The position numbers and the translations under genes were made by a program. 64,000 nt of DNA, from positions 124,001 to 188,000 of the forward strand of contig NZ_VCIW01000007.1 in NCBI RefSeq assembly GCF_005765165.1. The letters run 5' to 3'. Below are positions 24,355 to 33,027 of this stretch, in pieces. The DNA comes from Paenibacillus antri (GTDB taxonomy: Bacteria > Bacillota > Bacilli > Paenibacillales > YIM-B00363). The notes below the pieces were generated by a model. It saw only the letters and a list, made by a program, of their open reading frames with translations. It searched no databases and was not told the origin of the DNA. Every line of letters starts with the position of its first letter. Positions within the stretch are counted from its first letter, which is position 1.

Positions 24355-25935
24355 ATGGATAAGATCAAGCGACTCGCTTCGATTTCGACAATCGCAGCCA
24401 TGGCGTTCGTTACCGCGGCTTGCGCGAACGGCCCGTCTCAGCAGTCGACCGAAGGCGGAGAAACGTCCGGCGGCGAACCGATTACGTTGAAGATGCTGAC
24501 GTCGCGGGCGCCGGTGCACGGCGATTTCGGCAATATGCTCGTATGGCGGGAGTATGAGGCGTTGTCCGGGGTTCATGTGGAGTGGGAGCAGGTGCCGGAC
24601 GCGAACTTCGCCGAGAAGCGAAACATTCTGCTGGCCAGCGGCGATGTGCCGGACGCCATATTCCGCGCGCAGCTGCAAAATTCCGATATCATGAAATACG
24701 GCGCGGACGGCGTCTTCATTCCGCTGAACGACCTGATCGAGCGGCATGCGCCGAATTTGAAACGCATCTTCGAGCTGTACCCGGAGGTCGAGAAGGGCAT
24801 TACCCAGCCGGACGGGAACATCTATTCCCTGCCGTTCGTCAGCGATTTTCAATCGGCCAATTACGGCTCCAAGCTGTTCTTGAACGAGAAATGGATGGGG
24901 CGGATCGGAGCGAAAGAACCGACGACGACGGAAGAGTATTACGCTCTGCTTAAGGGGTTCAAGGAGGGGGATGCCAACGGCAACGGAGCGATGGATGAGG
25001 TGCCGTTGACCGCGCCCAACATCGATGCGGTGATCAACGCCCTTCGCGGCTTCTGGGGTCTCGGCAATCGCGGGAGCGCGCATGCCATGGTCGACATGGA
25101 CGAAGAGAAGGGAGAGCTGCGCTTTATTCCGGCCGACGAGAGATACCGGGAATTGCTGGAATACATCGCGCGGCTGTATAACGAGAAGCTGTTGGATGAA
25201 GAAATCTTCACCATGAACAATCCGAAGATGACGGCTAAGGGCGAGGCCGACACGGTCGGCAGCTTCGTGTTCGTCAATCCGGTGCCGATCGGACAGACCA
25301 CCAAAGACGATTACATCGGGATGAACGCGCTGGTCGGCCCGCGCGGCGATCGGATGGTATCCAGCATCAATCCGAAGATTCGCGCTTCCGGCGCATTCGT
25401 CATAACGCACCGAAACGCTCATCCGGAGGAAACGATGAAGTGGGTCGATTACTGGTATTCGGAAGAAGGGATGAAGCTGTTCTTCATGGGCGTGGAAGGC
25501 GGGACGTTCCGCTCGCTCGGAGAGGACCGGTACGAGTACGTGGAAGACATTACGCACAATCCAAGCGGGCTTACTTTGGACGAGGCCGTAGGTCAGCATT
25601 TGGCCTGGCCGGGAGCGGGCCAGCCGACGGTGCAAACCGAGAAGTTCTCCAAGGGCGGCGCAAGCTACCCGTCGGCGCTGGAAGCGACGGCGAAAGTCAA
25701 TGCGCACTTCCCGAAGGAGGTATGGGCCGCCTTCACCTATACGAGCGACGAATCGGATGTGATGGCCTCGGTCGGCAACGATTTGACGACCTATGTGAAC
25801 GAAATGACGGTGAAATTTATTACCGGCGCGGCTCCCTTCACCGAGTGGGGCGCCTATACGGACACATTGAAACGCATGGGGCTGGAGCAGTATATGCAGA
25901 CGTACCGCCAAGCATATGATCGATATATGCAATAA
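24355..25935 (+). CDS. sugar ABC importer, substrate-binding lipoprotein
   Basis: The 526-residue binding protein has a lipoprotein signal (lipobox TAAC, Cys23) and a short Gly/Glu linker, then a long LplA-type body. The ATG at 24355 after GGGAGG is preferred over an upstream in-frame codon at 24316, which would bury the signal peptide. It ends 17 bases before the first sulfatase, so binding protein and sulfatases are probably co-transcribed. This hints that the imported sugar is sulfated or becomes accessible after desulfation. Confidence 0.9.
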   Translation: MDKIKRLASISTIAAMAFVTAACANGPSQQSTEGGETSGGEPITLKMLTSRAPVHGDFGNMLVWREYEALSGVHVEWEQVPDANFAEKRNILLASGDVPDAIFRAQLQNSDIMKYGADGVFIPLNDLIERHAPNLKRIFELYPEVEKGITQPDGNIYSLPFVSDFQSANYGSKLFLNEKWMGRIGAKEPTTTEEYYALLKGFKEGDANGNGAMDEVPLTAPNIDAVINALRGFWGLGNRGSAHAMVDMDEEKGELRFIPADERYRELLEYIARLYNEKLLDEEIFTMNNPKMTAKGEADTVGSFVFVNPVPIGQTTKDDYIGMNALVGPRGDRMVSSINPKIRASGAFVITHRNAHPEETMKWVDYWYSEEGMKLFFMGVEGGTFRSLGEDRYEYVEDITHNPSGLTLDEAVGQHLAWPGAGQPTVQTEKFSKGGASYPSALEATAKVNAHFPKEVWAAFTYTSDESDVMASVGNDLTTYVNEMTVKFITGAAPFTEWGAYTDTLKRMGLEQYMQTYRQAYDRYMQ

Positions 25936-25952
25936 CAGGAAGGGGTTTTACT

Positions 25953-27329
25953 ATGGTTGAAAATGCTGCGGAGCGCCTGTCCGCGCCGACGGGCCGACGT
26001 CCGAACGTCATCGTCTTCATGACGGACGATCAGGGGTACGGGGATTTGTCCTGCATGGGTTCGACCGAGGTGAGAACGCCTCATATCGACCGGTTGGCCG
26101 CTTCCGGCGCTCGCTTCACCGACTGGTACGCCGCCAGCGCCGTGTGCTCGCCGTCCCGGGCCGCGCTGCTGACCGGCAGGTACCCGGGCAACGCCGGCGT
26201 GCGCTCGATCCTCGCCGGACGAAGACAGACGAGCGGCTTGCTGCCGAGCGTCCCGACGTTGTCCTCGGAACTGAAAGCGCTAGGTTATCGGACCGCGATG
26301 TTCGGCAAGTGGCATCTCGGCGTGCGAGAGGACTGCCGTCCCGAACGTCATGGCTTCGACGAAGCGTTCGGATTTATGGCCGGCTGCATCGACTATTACT
26401 CCCACATCTTCTATTGGGGAAGCCCGGGCAATCCGCTGCACGACTTGTGGCATAACGGCAAAGAAGTGTACGAAGACGGCGAATATTTCACCGATCTGGT
26501 GACGCGGCGCGCGGTGGAGCATATCCGTTCCATCGTCCGCGACGACCGGGAACAGCCGTTCTTCCTATATGTCGCCTACAACGCCCCGCATTATCCGATG
26601 CATGCGCCGCGCAAATATACCGATCGGTTCGCGCATCTGCCTTGGGACCGCCAGATCATGGCGGCCATGCTGAGCGCCGTAGACGACGGAGTCGGCGACA
26701 TCGTCGCCGAGCTGGAACGGCAAGGCATACGCGACGATACTTGCATCTTCTACCAGAGCGACAACGGCCCGTCGCGCGAATCGCGCAACTGGCTCGACGG
26801 CAAGGAGGACCCGTATTACGGAGGCTCCGCCGGCCAGCTGAAGGGCCATAAGTTCAGTCTGTACGAGGGCGGAATTCGCGTCCCCGGAATCTGGAGCTGG
26901 CCTGCGGTCATCCCCGCGGGTCAGACGATCTCCAGCCCCTGCTGCGCGGTCGATGTTCTGCCCACGATCGTCGGCGCGGCCGGCGGGACGGCGGAGCATC
27001 TGGAGCGCGACGGCATCGATCTGTTGCCGCTGCTGAGCCGAGGCGAAACGTTACCCGAACGCGATTTATATTGGGAGCTCGGCGGACAGACGGCCGTACG
27101 CCGCGGAGACTGGAAGCTTGTGCTGCATGGCCAACTGGAAGAGGGCGCGCCTTCCGCGGACGACGTGCATCTAGCCAATGTCGCGAACGACCCTGGCGAA
27201 CGGAGCAATGAACGGGACCGGCATCCCGAGCTGGCGGCCGAGCTGCAAGCCGCCGCCGAACGCTGGCGGGCCGGCATCGAGACGCGCTGGGAACGGGAAT
27301 GGGCGGAGAATGCCCGAATGCATCGCTAG
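25953..27329 (+). CDS. S1-family sulfatase (arylsulfatase-like), CSPSR active site
   Basis: The 458-residue alkaline-phosphatase-fold sulfatase has metal ligands in MTDDQGYGD (Asp25-Asp26), the formylglycine motif CSPSR with Cys65, KWHLG and a late SDNG metal segment. There is no signal peptide, so it should act in the cytoplasm on imported sulfated sugars. The start follows GGAAGGGG. No formylglycine-generating enzyme or radical-SAM maturase is found in this window, so maturation must depend on a distant gene. The sulfated sugar and position cannot be read from sequence. Confidence 0.88.
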   Translation: MVENAAERLSAPTGRRPNVIVFMTDDQGYGDLSCMGSTEVRTPHIDRLAASGARFTDWYAASAVCSPSRAALLTGRYPGNAGVRSILAGRRQTSGLLPSVPTLSSELKALGYRTAMFGKWHLGVREDCRPERHGFDEAFGFMAGCIDYYSHIFYWGSPGNPLHDLWHNGKEVYEDGEYFTDLVTRRAVEHIRSIVRDDREQPFFLYVAYNAPHYPMHAPRKYTDRFAHLPWDRQIMAAMLSAVDDGVGDIVAELERQGIRDDTCIFYQSDNGPSRESRNWLDGKEDPYYGGSAGQLKGHKFSLYEGGIRVPGIWSWPAVIPAGQTISSPCCAVDVLPTIVGAAGGTAEHLERDGIDLLPLLSRGETLPERDLYWELGGQTAVRRGDWKLVLHGQLEEGAPSADDVHLANVANDPGERSNERDRHPELAAELQAAAERWRAGIETRWEREWAENARMHR

Positions 27330-27356
27330 GGGACGCGAGGAGGGAGGAAGATAGCC

Positions 27357-28757
27357 ATGTCTACCGAGAAGAAGCAACCCAATATCGTCTTTATTATGAG
27401 CGACGACCATGCGGCCCACGCGATCGGAAGCTATGGCAGCAAGGTCAACCGGACGCCGAATATCGATCGCATCGCTCAAGAAGGGATGCGATTCGACCGC
27501 TGTTACTGCACCAATTCGATCTGCGCCCCGAGCCGCGCCGCGATCTTGACCGGCCTGTACAATCATCTGAACGGCGTGGAAACGTTGGGCCATAAGTTCG
27601 ACGGCCGGCAGACGACCTTCCCGAAGCTGCTGCAGGCTTCCGGCTACCAGACGGGCCTGATCGGCAAGTGGCATCTTGGCCATGGCGGCGACCATGACCC
27701 GACCGGGTTCGATTATTGGTGCGTGCTGCCCGGACAGGGAGACTATCATAACCCGCTGATGTACGAGATGGGCCGGGAGCGCGTCTTTCCGGGCTACGTC
27801 AGCGATATTGTTACCGACATCTCGCTGGAATGGCTTCAGCGGCGCGATCCGAATCGACCGTTCCTGCTGATGTGCCATCATAAAGCGCCGCACCGCCCAT
27901 GGGAGCCCGACGACAAGCATATGTCGCTGTACGAAGACGAGGACATCCCGGAGCCGGATACGTTCGACGACGATTACGAGAACCGTTCGGAAGCGGCGCG
28001 ACGAGCTACGATGCGCGTGGAGCGCGATCTGGACCCGATCGATCTGAAGCGGGAGCCGCCGCCGAATCTGACTCCGCAGCAATTGAAACGTTGGAAATAT
28101 CAGCGCTATATGAAAGACTACCTGCGCTGCATCGCTTCCGTCGACGACAACGTCGGACGCTTGCTCGACTATCTCGATCGCGAAGGGATCGCCGAGGAGA
28201 CGCTGGTCGTCTATACTTCGGATCAAGGCTTCTTCCTTGGCGATCACGGCTGGTACGACAAGCGCTTCATGTACGAGGAATCGCTGCGCATGCCGTTCCT
28301 CGTCCGCTATCCGCGCGAGGTACGCCCCGGCTCGGCGATGGACGCGATGGCGCTCAATGTGGACTTCGCCCCAACGTTCCTGGACCTCGCCGGCGTGGAC
28401 ATTCCTTCGGAGATGCAGGGAAGCAGTCTGCGGCCGCTCTTGCAGGGCCGAATTCCCGACGGCTGGCGTACCTCGATGTATTATCGCTATTGGGAGCATA
28501 TGAGCCAGCCTCATCGCGTCGCTTCGCATTACGGGATTCGCACGCAGCGCTATAAGCTGATCTATTATTACGGCCAGTCGCTCGGCATGACGTCGTACGA
28601 GGCGACGCCGCCCGAATGGGAGCTGTTCGATCTGGAGCGGGACCCGAGAGAGCTGAACAATGTGTACGATTCGCCGGCATACGCCCAAATCGTGAGAGAG
28701 CTGAAGGAGGAGCTGTCCCGATTGCAGGCGGAAGCGAAGGATGTACCGGTACATTAA
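27357..28757 (+). CDS. S1-family sulfatase, CAPSR active site, N-acetylglucosamine-6-sulfatase-like
   Basis: The 466-residue sulfatase has MSDDHAAHA metal ligands (Asp16-Asp17), CAPSR with Cys56 as the residue converted to formylglycine, and GKWHLGH. The segment [11 protein letters not shown] resembles the S1_11 subfamily, whose known members remove 6-O-sulfate from N-acetylglucosamine; this assignment rests on remembered family patterns. There is no signal peptide. It follows the first sulfatase by 27 bases with GAGGAGGGAGG between. Two different sulfatases suggest at least two sulfate positions or residues in the substrate. Confidence 0.85.
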   Translation: MSTEKKQPNIVFIMSDDHAAHAIGSYGSKVNRTPNIDRIAQEGMRFDRCYCTNSICAPSRAAILTGLYNHLNGVETLGHKFDGRQTTFPKLLQASGYQTGLIGKWHLGHGGDHDPTGFDYWCVLPGQGDYHNPLMYEMGRERVFPGYVSDIVTDISLEWLQRRDPNRPFLLMCHHKAPHRPWEPDDKHMSLYEDEDIPEPDTFDDDYENRSEAARRATMRVERDLDPIDLKREPPPNLTPQQLKRWKYQRYMKDYLRCIASVDDNVGRLLDYLDREGIAEETLVVYTSDQGFFLGDHGWYDKRFMYEESLRMPFLVRYPREVRPGSAMDAMALNVDFAPTFLDLAGVDIPSEMQGSSLRPLLQGRIPDGWRTSMYYRYWEHMSQPHRVASHYGIRTQRYKLIYYYGQSLGMTSYEATPPEWELFDLERDPRELNNVYDSPAYAQIVRELKEELSRLQAEAKDVPVH

Positions 28758-28781
28758 CCTTCGCGGAGACGAACGAAACGC

Positions 28782-28809
28782 AAGCGCCGGGCTTCCCTGT
28801 CCGGCGCTT
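28782..28809. terminator. bidirectional terminator between sulfatase and WYL gene
   Basis: AAGCGCCGG (28782-28790) and CCGGCGCTT (28801-28809) form a 9-bp GC-rich stem between convergent genes. The right arm touches the stop codon of the minus-strand WYL gene. Confidence 0.7.
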
Positions 28810-29627
28810 TACGAGCTCATCTCCTCCTCGGTAACCCCATACCGTTCCAATGCCTTGGTCGACGACTCCAGCATGCGCCGTTTCAAATAATCGCCTTCGA
28901 CCACTCGTACCCGTTTACCTAGAAAACGGATCTTCGAAAGCAGATACTCGAATTCATCTCCGAGAAGAGTAACCTTCACTCTGTATGTATCGCATTCCGC
29001 ATCGTACTCCACATCTTTCTCGAAGCTGGAGAAGGCGTAAAGAATGCGGGACAGCTCTCCGTTGTACTGCCGGACGACTTCGATCACGGCTTCGCTTTTG
29101 CGCGATTCGAGGAGCCGGTCTACTCTTCGAATGATCTCATCCGCTTTGGCCGCTTCAATGGGTTCGGCTTCGATCGCGCGGATCTTCTTCAGTCTCGTGC
29201 TCATGAAGGCGTGATGACGGAGGTGGTACCAGAGCAGGTACCATTCCCGCTTGACCATGGAGTATTCGAGCTTGTACGGAAGTCCGGAATGATCCGCGTT
29301 GAGGCGGCCGCCTTTCACCTCGTAGGTCAACCTGACCGCGCTCTTATTCATGACGAGCCGGCGCAAGGTGCGGAGGAGCGGGTGGTACACCTGCTTTTCG
29401 ATGCAACGCGCTTTCTCGATCAGATGGCCGTAGACATCCATCGCCTCATCGGTCTCAAGCATCGAGCGCAGCTTCCCTAAGGCGTCCGCCGTGAAAGCTT
29501 CGACCGCCGCGGGATGCTCGAGCATCGTCTTAAGCCAAGCCCGCTCGTGCGAAGTAACCATGAACGTGCCGGAGTCCTCCAGACGGGACAGGATCTGATG
29601 ATTAAAGATTTTCTCGAACAGATGCAT
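28809..29627 (-). CDS. WYL-domain transcriptional regulator (second of a pair)
   Basis: The 272-residue protein has a WYL domain in its middle (LEYSMVKREWYLLWYH, about residues 125-150) and a C-terminal WCX-like extension. The N-terminus shows no clear helix-turn-helix, unlike the partner gene. It overlaps the end of the upstream WYL gene by 26 bases, so the two are probably translationally coupled and may act as a heteromer, as in PafB/PafC-type pairs. WYL proteins respond to varied ligands, including single-stranded DNA and nucleotides. No target is obvious here. Confidence 0.75.
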   Translation of the reverse strand: MHLFEKIFNHQILSRLEDSGTFMVTSHERAWLKTMLEHPAAVEAFTADALGKLRSMLETDEAMDVYGHLIEKARCIEKQVYHPLLRTLRRLVMNKSAVRLTYEVKGGRLNADHSGLPYKLEYSMVKREWYLLWYHLRHHAFMSTRLKKIRAIEAEPIEAAKADEIIRRVDRLLESRKSEAVIEVVRQYNGELSRILYAFSSFEKDVEYDAECDTYRVKVTLLGDEFEYLLSKIRFLGKRVRVVEGDYLKRRMLESSTKALERYGVTEEEMSS

Positions 29628-30924
29628 AGTAGGTCTGGATCTCCTTCCATTCGGCGATCATTTCGCGACGGAAGCGGAGCGGCTCGAGAATCTCGCAGCT
29701 GGACCCGAAGCTCCGAAGCCACGGCTTAATTTCCGTCGTTCCGTTGACGACGATTTCGTAGATAAACGACGCCTCGTCTTCCTCCACGATGCGCCCCCAT
29801 TGCCCTTGAAGCAATACCCGGTCCTTGATGAAATCCGGTTCGGGGCCCTCAGGTTTATAGAAGCGCGCACGCACCGTCACCGGCGGGCTGGTGTCGATAA
29901 GCCAGCTGTACCGTATGCTTTCGAGCAGCTGACGGGTCTTTTCCTCGAACAACTCCTTCGCTGCGGATTCATCCTCTTCGATCTGCGTGATGCCTTCCAT
30001 CCGATACATTCGAATGCCCTCCCGGCCGTAGGCCAACAAATACCAACGCCCATACTGATGATCGTAGACGATCTTCAGCGGAAGGGTCTTTTCCGTTTTG
30101 CCCTGTTTATCCTTTAGGAACAGAGGGTTGGTATTCTTGGAAGCGTAGCTTTGTTCGGATTTGGGAGAGAAGTAGACGAACTTCACTTTCCGGCGGCCGC
30201 GGATGGCATGCAGCAGCGTGAACAGATGCGCCTCATCCAAAATCCGCGAGTAATAGTGATACTTATATAGAAAGGGCTCGACGATGAGCGACTCGGATTG
30301 ATTTCGAAGGAGATACTTCTTCAGTCCGTCGCGCAGCAGATACCCTTGAACGGAAGGGATCTGCGTGTTGGCCATGACATCCACGAAATCATACAGGTCG
30401 ATCAATTCCTCGTCCGTCAGGTCCCGAACGAGATCGTTCCGTATCCGATAGCGATAGGGGCGGGGGCCCGGTTCCCGCTGGATGACGCCGACCTCTTCCA
30501 AATATTTGAGATCCGAGCGGACGGTCTTCTCGTCCGGCATCGGAAGGTCGGAGGACAAGCTGCCGCAGCATAGATCCAGCAGCTCCATCGCGGTCAGCGC
30601 TTGCCCGTTCATCGCCCCCAGCAGCAGCGAGATCCGTTCGCTTTCGGTTTCTTTCACGGACTTCGCGCGGAACAGGAACAACAGCATCGGATCGGAGGAG
30701 TCGTAATAGCTGTAACGCAGCGCGTCTGCCAAAGGGGTGCTTTGCTCTTCGTTCGTCTGCGGATGGACGGAGCTTGCGATTTCTTTGAGCCGGCGGATCG
30801 TCTTGTCGAAGGTATGGACGGAAATGCCCAACCGCTCCGCGAACTGCTGCCGATTGAACGCCCCGCTGGTCAACGCGAGCATGCGAAGGAATTGGATCTC
30901 CTTATCGAAGCTTTCTTTAGCCAA
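29602..30924 (-). CDS. WYL-domain transcriptional regulator with N-terminal helix-turn-helix (first of a pair)
   Basis: The 440-residue protein begins with an HTH-like region (FAERLGISVHTFDKTIRRL, about residues 28-47). A WYL core follows at about 250-310 (the segment PLKIVYDHQYGRWYLLAYGR is diagnostic), then a C-terminal WCX-like domain. The start is TTG 30924 with GGGGGG upstream; no ATG lies nearby in frame. It is the first gene of an overlapping pair with 28809-29627. Its position between sulfatases and GntR-LacI genes makes a role in local control possible, but it could be an unrelated stress regulator. Confidence 0.8.
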   Translation of the reverse strand: MAKESFDKEIQFLRMLALTSGAFNRQQFAERLGISVHTFDKTIRRLKEIASSVHPQTNEEQSTPLADALRYSYYDSSDPMLLFLFRAKSVKETESERISLLLGAMNGQALTAMELLDLCCGSLSSDLPMPDEKTVRSDLKYLEEVGVIQREPGPRPYRYRIRNDLVRDLTDEELIDLYDFVDVMANTQIPSVQGYLLRDGLKKYLLRNQSESLIVEPFLYKYHYYSRILDEAHLFTLLHAIRGRRKVKFVYFSPKSEQSYASKNTNPLFLKDKQGKTEKTLPLKIVYDHQYGRWYLLAYGREGIRMYRMEGITQIEEDESAAKELFEEKTRQLLESIRYSWLIDTSPPVTVRARFYKPEGPEPDFIKDRVLLQGQWGRIVEEDEASFIYEIVVNGTTEIKPWLRSFGSSCEILEPLRFRREMIAEWKEIQTYYASVRENL

Positions 30925-30958
30925 AGACGAACCCCCCGTTCGGGTAAAGCATGTTTCC

Positions 30959-31600
30959 TTATTGTAGCAGGGGAAGGGCTTTTTGACACTTTACCATAGT
31001 GAATTTGAATGGAGGTTTATTTTCCATATTTTTATGGGGTTCGACAATCTCCGAAACTTCAATCAACCCATATGTTCCGAATTCTTGTTTGATCGAGTCG
31101 GAATCGTAAAAAAACATCTTTACCCCTTCCATAATCTCGAAATAGTCTTTCCCCAGTCGTTTGCCCTTTCCGTACATCGGGGCTTCTTTGGAAATCGTCG
31201 TAAAAATCATATAACCGTTCGGCTTTAACTGATCGTAGCAATCTTTAATAAACTTCGCTCTCTCCTGATGATTCAATAAGTGGATCAGCGCATAAGAAAA
31301 TATACCGTCATAAAGTTTGTTATCGAAGGGCATATCCGTTACGGAACCATGGAAAATAGGAACATCAAGCCCTTTTTGCCTTGCCAAGTCAATCGCCGTT
31401 TTTGAAATCTCGATACCCGTTACATGGATTCCGTTGTCGATAAAAATCTTTGCGTTTCTCCCGTAGCCGATACCAGGTATCAATATATCGTTAACTTTCT
31501 TTTCAAGGAAAAAATCCTTTACTAAGATGGCCGAGTCCGAAGGTTCGAATCCCCACATCATTTGATTTTCGATAAAACTTGTTTCCCAAAATTCAGTCAT
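30959..31600 (-). CDS. class I SAM-dependent methyltransferase, low GC
   Basis: The 213-residue methyltransferase has motif I as IPGIGYGRNAKIF and an acidic residue after the second strand (GIEISKTAI). A motif IV-like segment (DGIFSYALIHLLN) follows. It resembles thiopurine or tellurite-resistance type small-molecule methyltransferases; the substrate is unknown. Base and codon use are visibly poorer in GC than all neighbours (many AAA, ATT, TTT codons), which suggests recent acquisition from a low-GC Firmicute. It starts with ATG after a GGAGATAAAG-like site and has no functional link to sugar use. Confidence 0.8.
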   Translation of the reverse strand: MTEFWETSFIENQMMWGFEPSDSAILVKDFFLEKKVNDILIPGIGYGRNAKIFIDNGIHVTGIEISKTAIDLARQKGLDVPIFHGSVTDMPFDNKLYDGIFSYALIHLLNHQERAKFIKDCYDQLKPNGYMIFTTISKEAPMYGKGKRLGKDYFEIMEGVKMFFYDSDSIKQEFGTYGLIEVSEIVEPHKNMENKPPFKFTMVKCQKALPLLQ

Positions 31601-31752
31601 CGCTTTATCTCCTTTATCTTTTAATAGTCGTAATCAAGCATAGTCTAATAATTCGATACGGTATTCTCCAAATCCTTGCTGTCTCCCAAGCCCATTGCAC
31701 GACCGCAAGAGGCCCTCATGCTTTCCTTCTAGCTAATGTCAGGTGAAATCGA

Positions 31753-31767
31753 TATACTAAATTTATG
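31753..31767 (+). promoter_or_regulatory. TATACTA-containing AT-rich element before the first GntR-LacI gene
   Basis: TATACTAAATTTATG lies about 60 bases before the first hybrid repressor. Related TATACTA cores occur at 32964 and 32986 before the second repressor and at 34121 before the third importer. It may be an operator or only a -10 box. Confidence 0.35.
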
Positions 31768-31815
31768 TTATTTTTCGACATATCCGCTTGTAAGAGATAG
31801 GCAGGTGAGCGTCGT

Positions 31816-32868
31816 ATAGAACCGTTATATCAACGCATCCAACAAGAGATTAAACGGCAAATTCGCGACGGCGCGCTGCGCCCGGGAGATCGCGTCCCGT
31901 CGGAGAAGGAATTGGCCGCCCAATACGGGGTCAGCCAAATTACTTCCAAGAACGCCTTGCTCGGACTGGTGGAGGAGGGTTTGCTGGTACGCTTCCAAGG
32001 CAAGGGGACCTTCGTTCGAATGTCGGAGGGGGAGGCGGAGCAGGCGACGGCGTCGGACGACGTACGGAGTACCATCGCGCTGATCTTGCCGACGATGAAG
32101 ACCAAGGTGGATCAGCGTCTTCTCGACGGCATCGAACGGTACTGCTCGGAAGCGGGGTACGAGCTGCTGGTGCGCATTACAAGGGAGTCTCAGGAAGAAG
32201 AAGCGAAGGCGATCGAACGGTTCCGGGAACGAGGCGTAGACGGCTTTATCATTTTCCCGGTAGAAAATGAAAGCTATAACGATGCGATTCTTCGATTGTC
32301 GCTCGATCGGGTGCCGCTGGTCCTCATCGACCGTTTCCTGAGAGAAATAAAGACTTACAGCGTCAGCTCGGCGAACCTGGAGGGAACTTGCGCCGCGGTA
32401 ACGGATCTGATCGGGAGAGGGCATCGTTCCATCGTATACTTGTCTCCGGAAATCACGAACTCCGTAACCGACGAGAGGGCGAAGGGATTCGAACAGGCGC
32501 TTGTCGACAGCGGCTTGCCGATCGATAAACAGCTTTGGTGCATGTTATCGCTGGAGACCATCGCCAAACAGCAGGCGTATGACGAAATTTTGCGCTTTCT
32601 AGAAGGAAGGCCGGAAGCGACGGCCGTATTCGCGGTGAACTCCGAGTTGGCGCGTTACGCGTATGCTGCGCTGCGCAGCTTGCGGAAGCGGGTACCGACG
32701 GACGTCGAGCTCGTCGCGTTCGACGCATACGAATTGGACGGCGTATCGGTTCTGGCGCAAAGGGAAGACGAGATGAGCCGGATGACGGTGGAATTGCTGG
32801 CCGAACAGCTGCAGGGGACCTTTCGACCGCGAAGACTCATGGTGCCTGTAGATTATCGGAAAGTATAG
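31816..32868 (+). CDS. GntR-LacI hybrid repressor, copy A, without a standard start codon
   Basis: About 350 residues: a GntR winged helix (PLYQRIQQEIK at the start, then GDRVPSEKELAAQYGVS) fused to a LacI-type sugar-binding domain, the AraR layout. Aligned with copy B at 33028, the N-terminus should begin near 31816, where the codon is ATA; an in-frame stop (TAG) lies just upstream, and AGGTGAG stands 6 bases before the ATA. The first normal initiator in frame is TTG 31912, which would delete half of the DNA-binding domain. So the gene either initiates at ATA or has lost its ATG by mutation. The rest of the frame is intact. Its likely effector is a sugar released by the GH43 or GH2 enzymes. 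Confidence 0.7.
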   Translation: MEPLYQRIQQEIKRQIRDGALRPGDRVPSEKELAAQYGVSQITSKNALLGLVEEGLLVRFQGKGTFVRMSEGEAEQATASDDVRSTIALILPTMKTKVDQRLLDGIERYCSEAGYELLVRITRESQEEEAKAIERFRERGVDGFIIFPVENESYNDAILRLSLDRVPLVLIDRFLREIKTYSVSSANLEGTCAAVTDLIGRGHRSIVYLSPEITNSVTDERAKGFEQALVDSGLPIDKQLWCMLSLETIAKQQAYDEILRFLEGRPEATAVFAVNSELARYAYAALRSLRKRVPTDVELVAFDAYELDGVSVLAQREDEMSRMTVELLAEQLQGTFRPRRLMVPVDYRKV

Positions 32869-32883
32869 ATGACAGATGGTATG

Positions 32884-32920
32884 GACTGCCTAGGGTCTCC
32901 GGACCGGGGCAGTCTTTTTT
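32884..32920 (+). terminator. intrinsic terminator after GntR-LacI copy A
   Basis: GACTGCC (32884-32890) pairs with GGCAGTC (32908-32914), with an inner GGTC-GACC stem, followed by six T. Confidence 0.85.
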
Positions 32921-32960
32921 GTTGTCGCTAACAAAATATGCCTAGACTTCAAACCCAATG

Positions 32961-32992
32961 TAATATACTATTTAACTTATAATAATATACTA
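32961..32992 (+). promoter_or_regulatory. paired TAATATACTA direct repeats before GntR-LacI copy B
   Basis: TAATATACTA occurs at 32961-32970 and 32983-32992, 22 bases apart, about two helical turns. The start codon of copy B is 36 bases beyond. Two in-phase copies suggest an operator pair for autoregulation, though AT-rich promoter sequence could produce this by chance. Confidence 0.45.
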
Positions 32993-33027
32993 ACATATAT
33001 TAAGTTCCGAAGGTTGTGATCTAAGCT

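Noticed and set aside
24175-25932. Long minus-strand open frame (585 codons) opposite a binding-protein gene
   Set aside because: It is a mirror of codon bias; the plus strand has a clear lipoprotein signal and binding-protein fold.
27171-28754. Long minus-strand open frame opposite the second sulfatase
   Set aside because: The plus strand carries the full sulfatase motif set; the antisense product has no recognisable domain.
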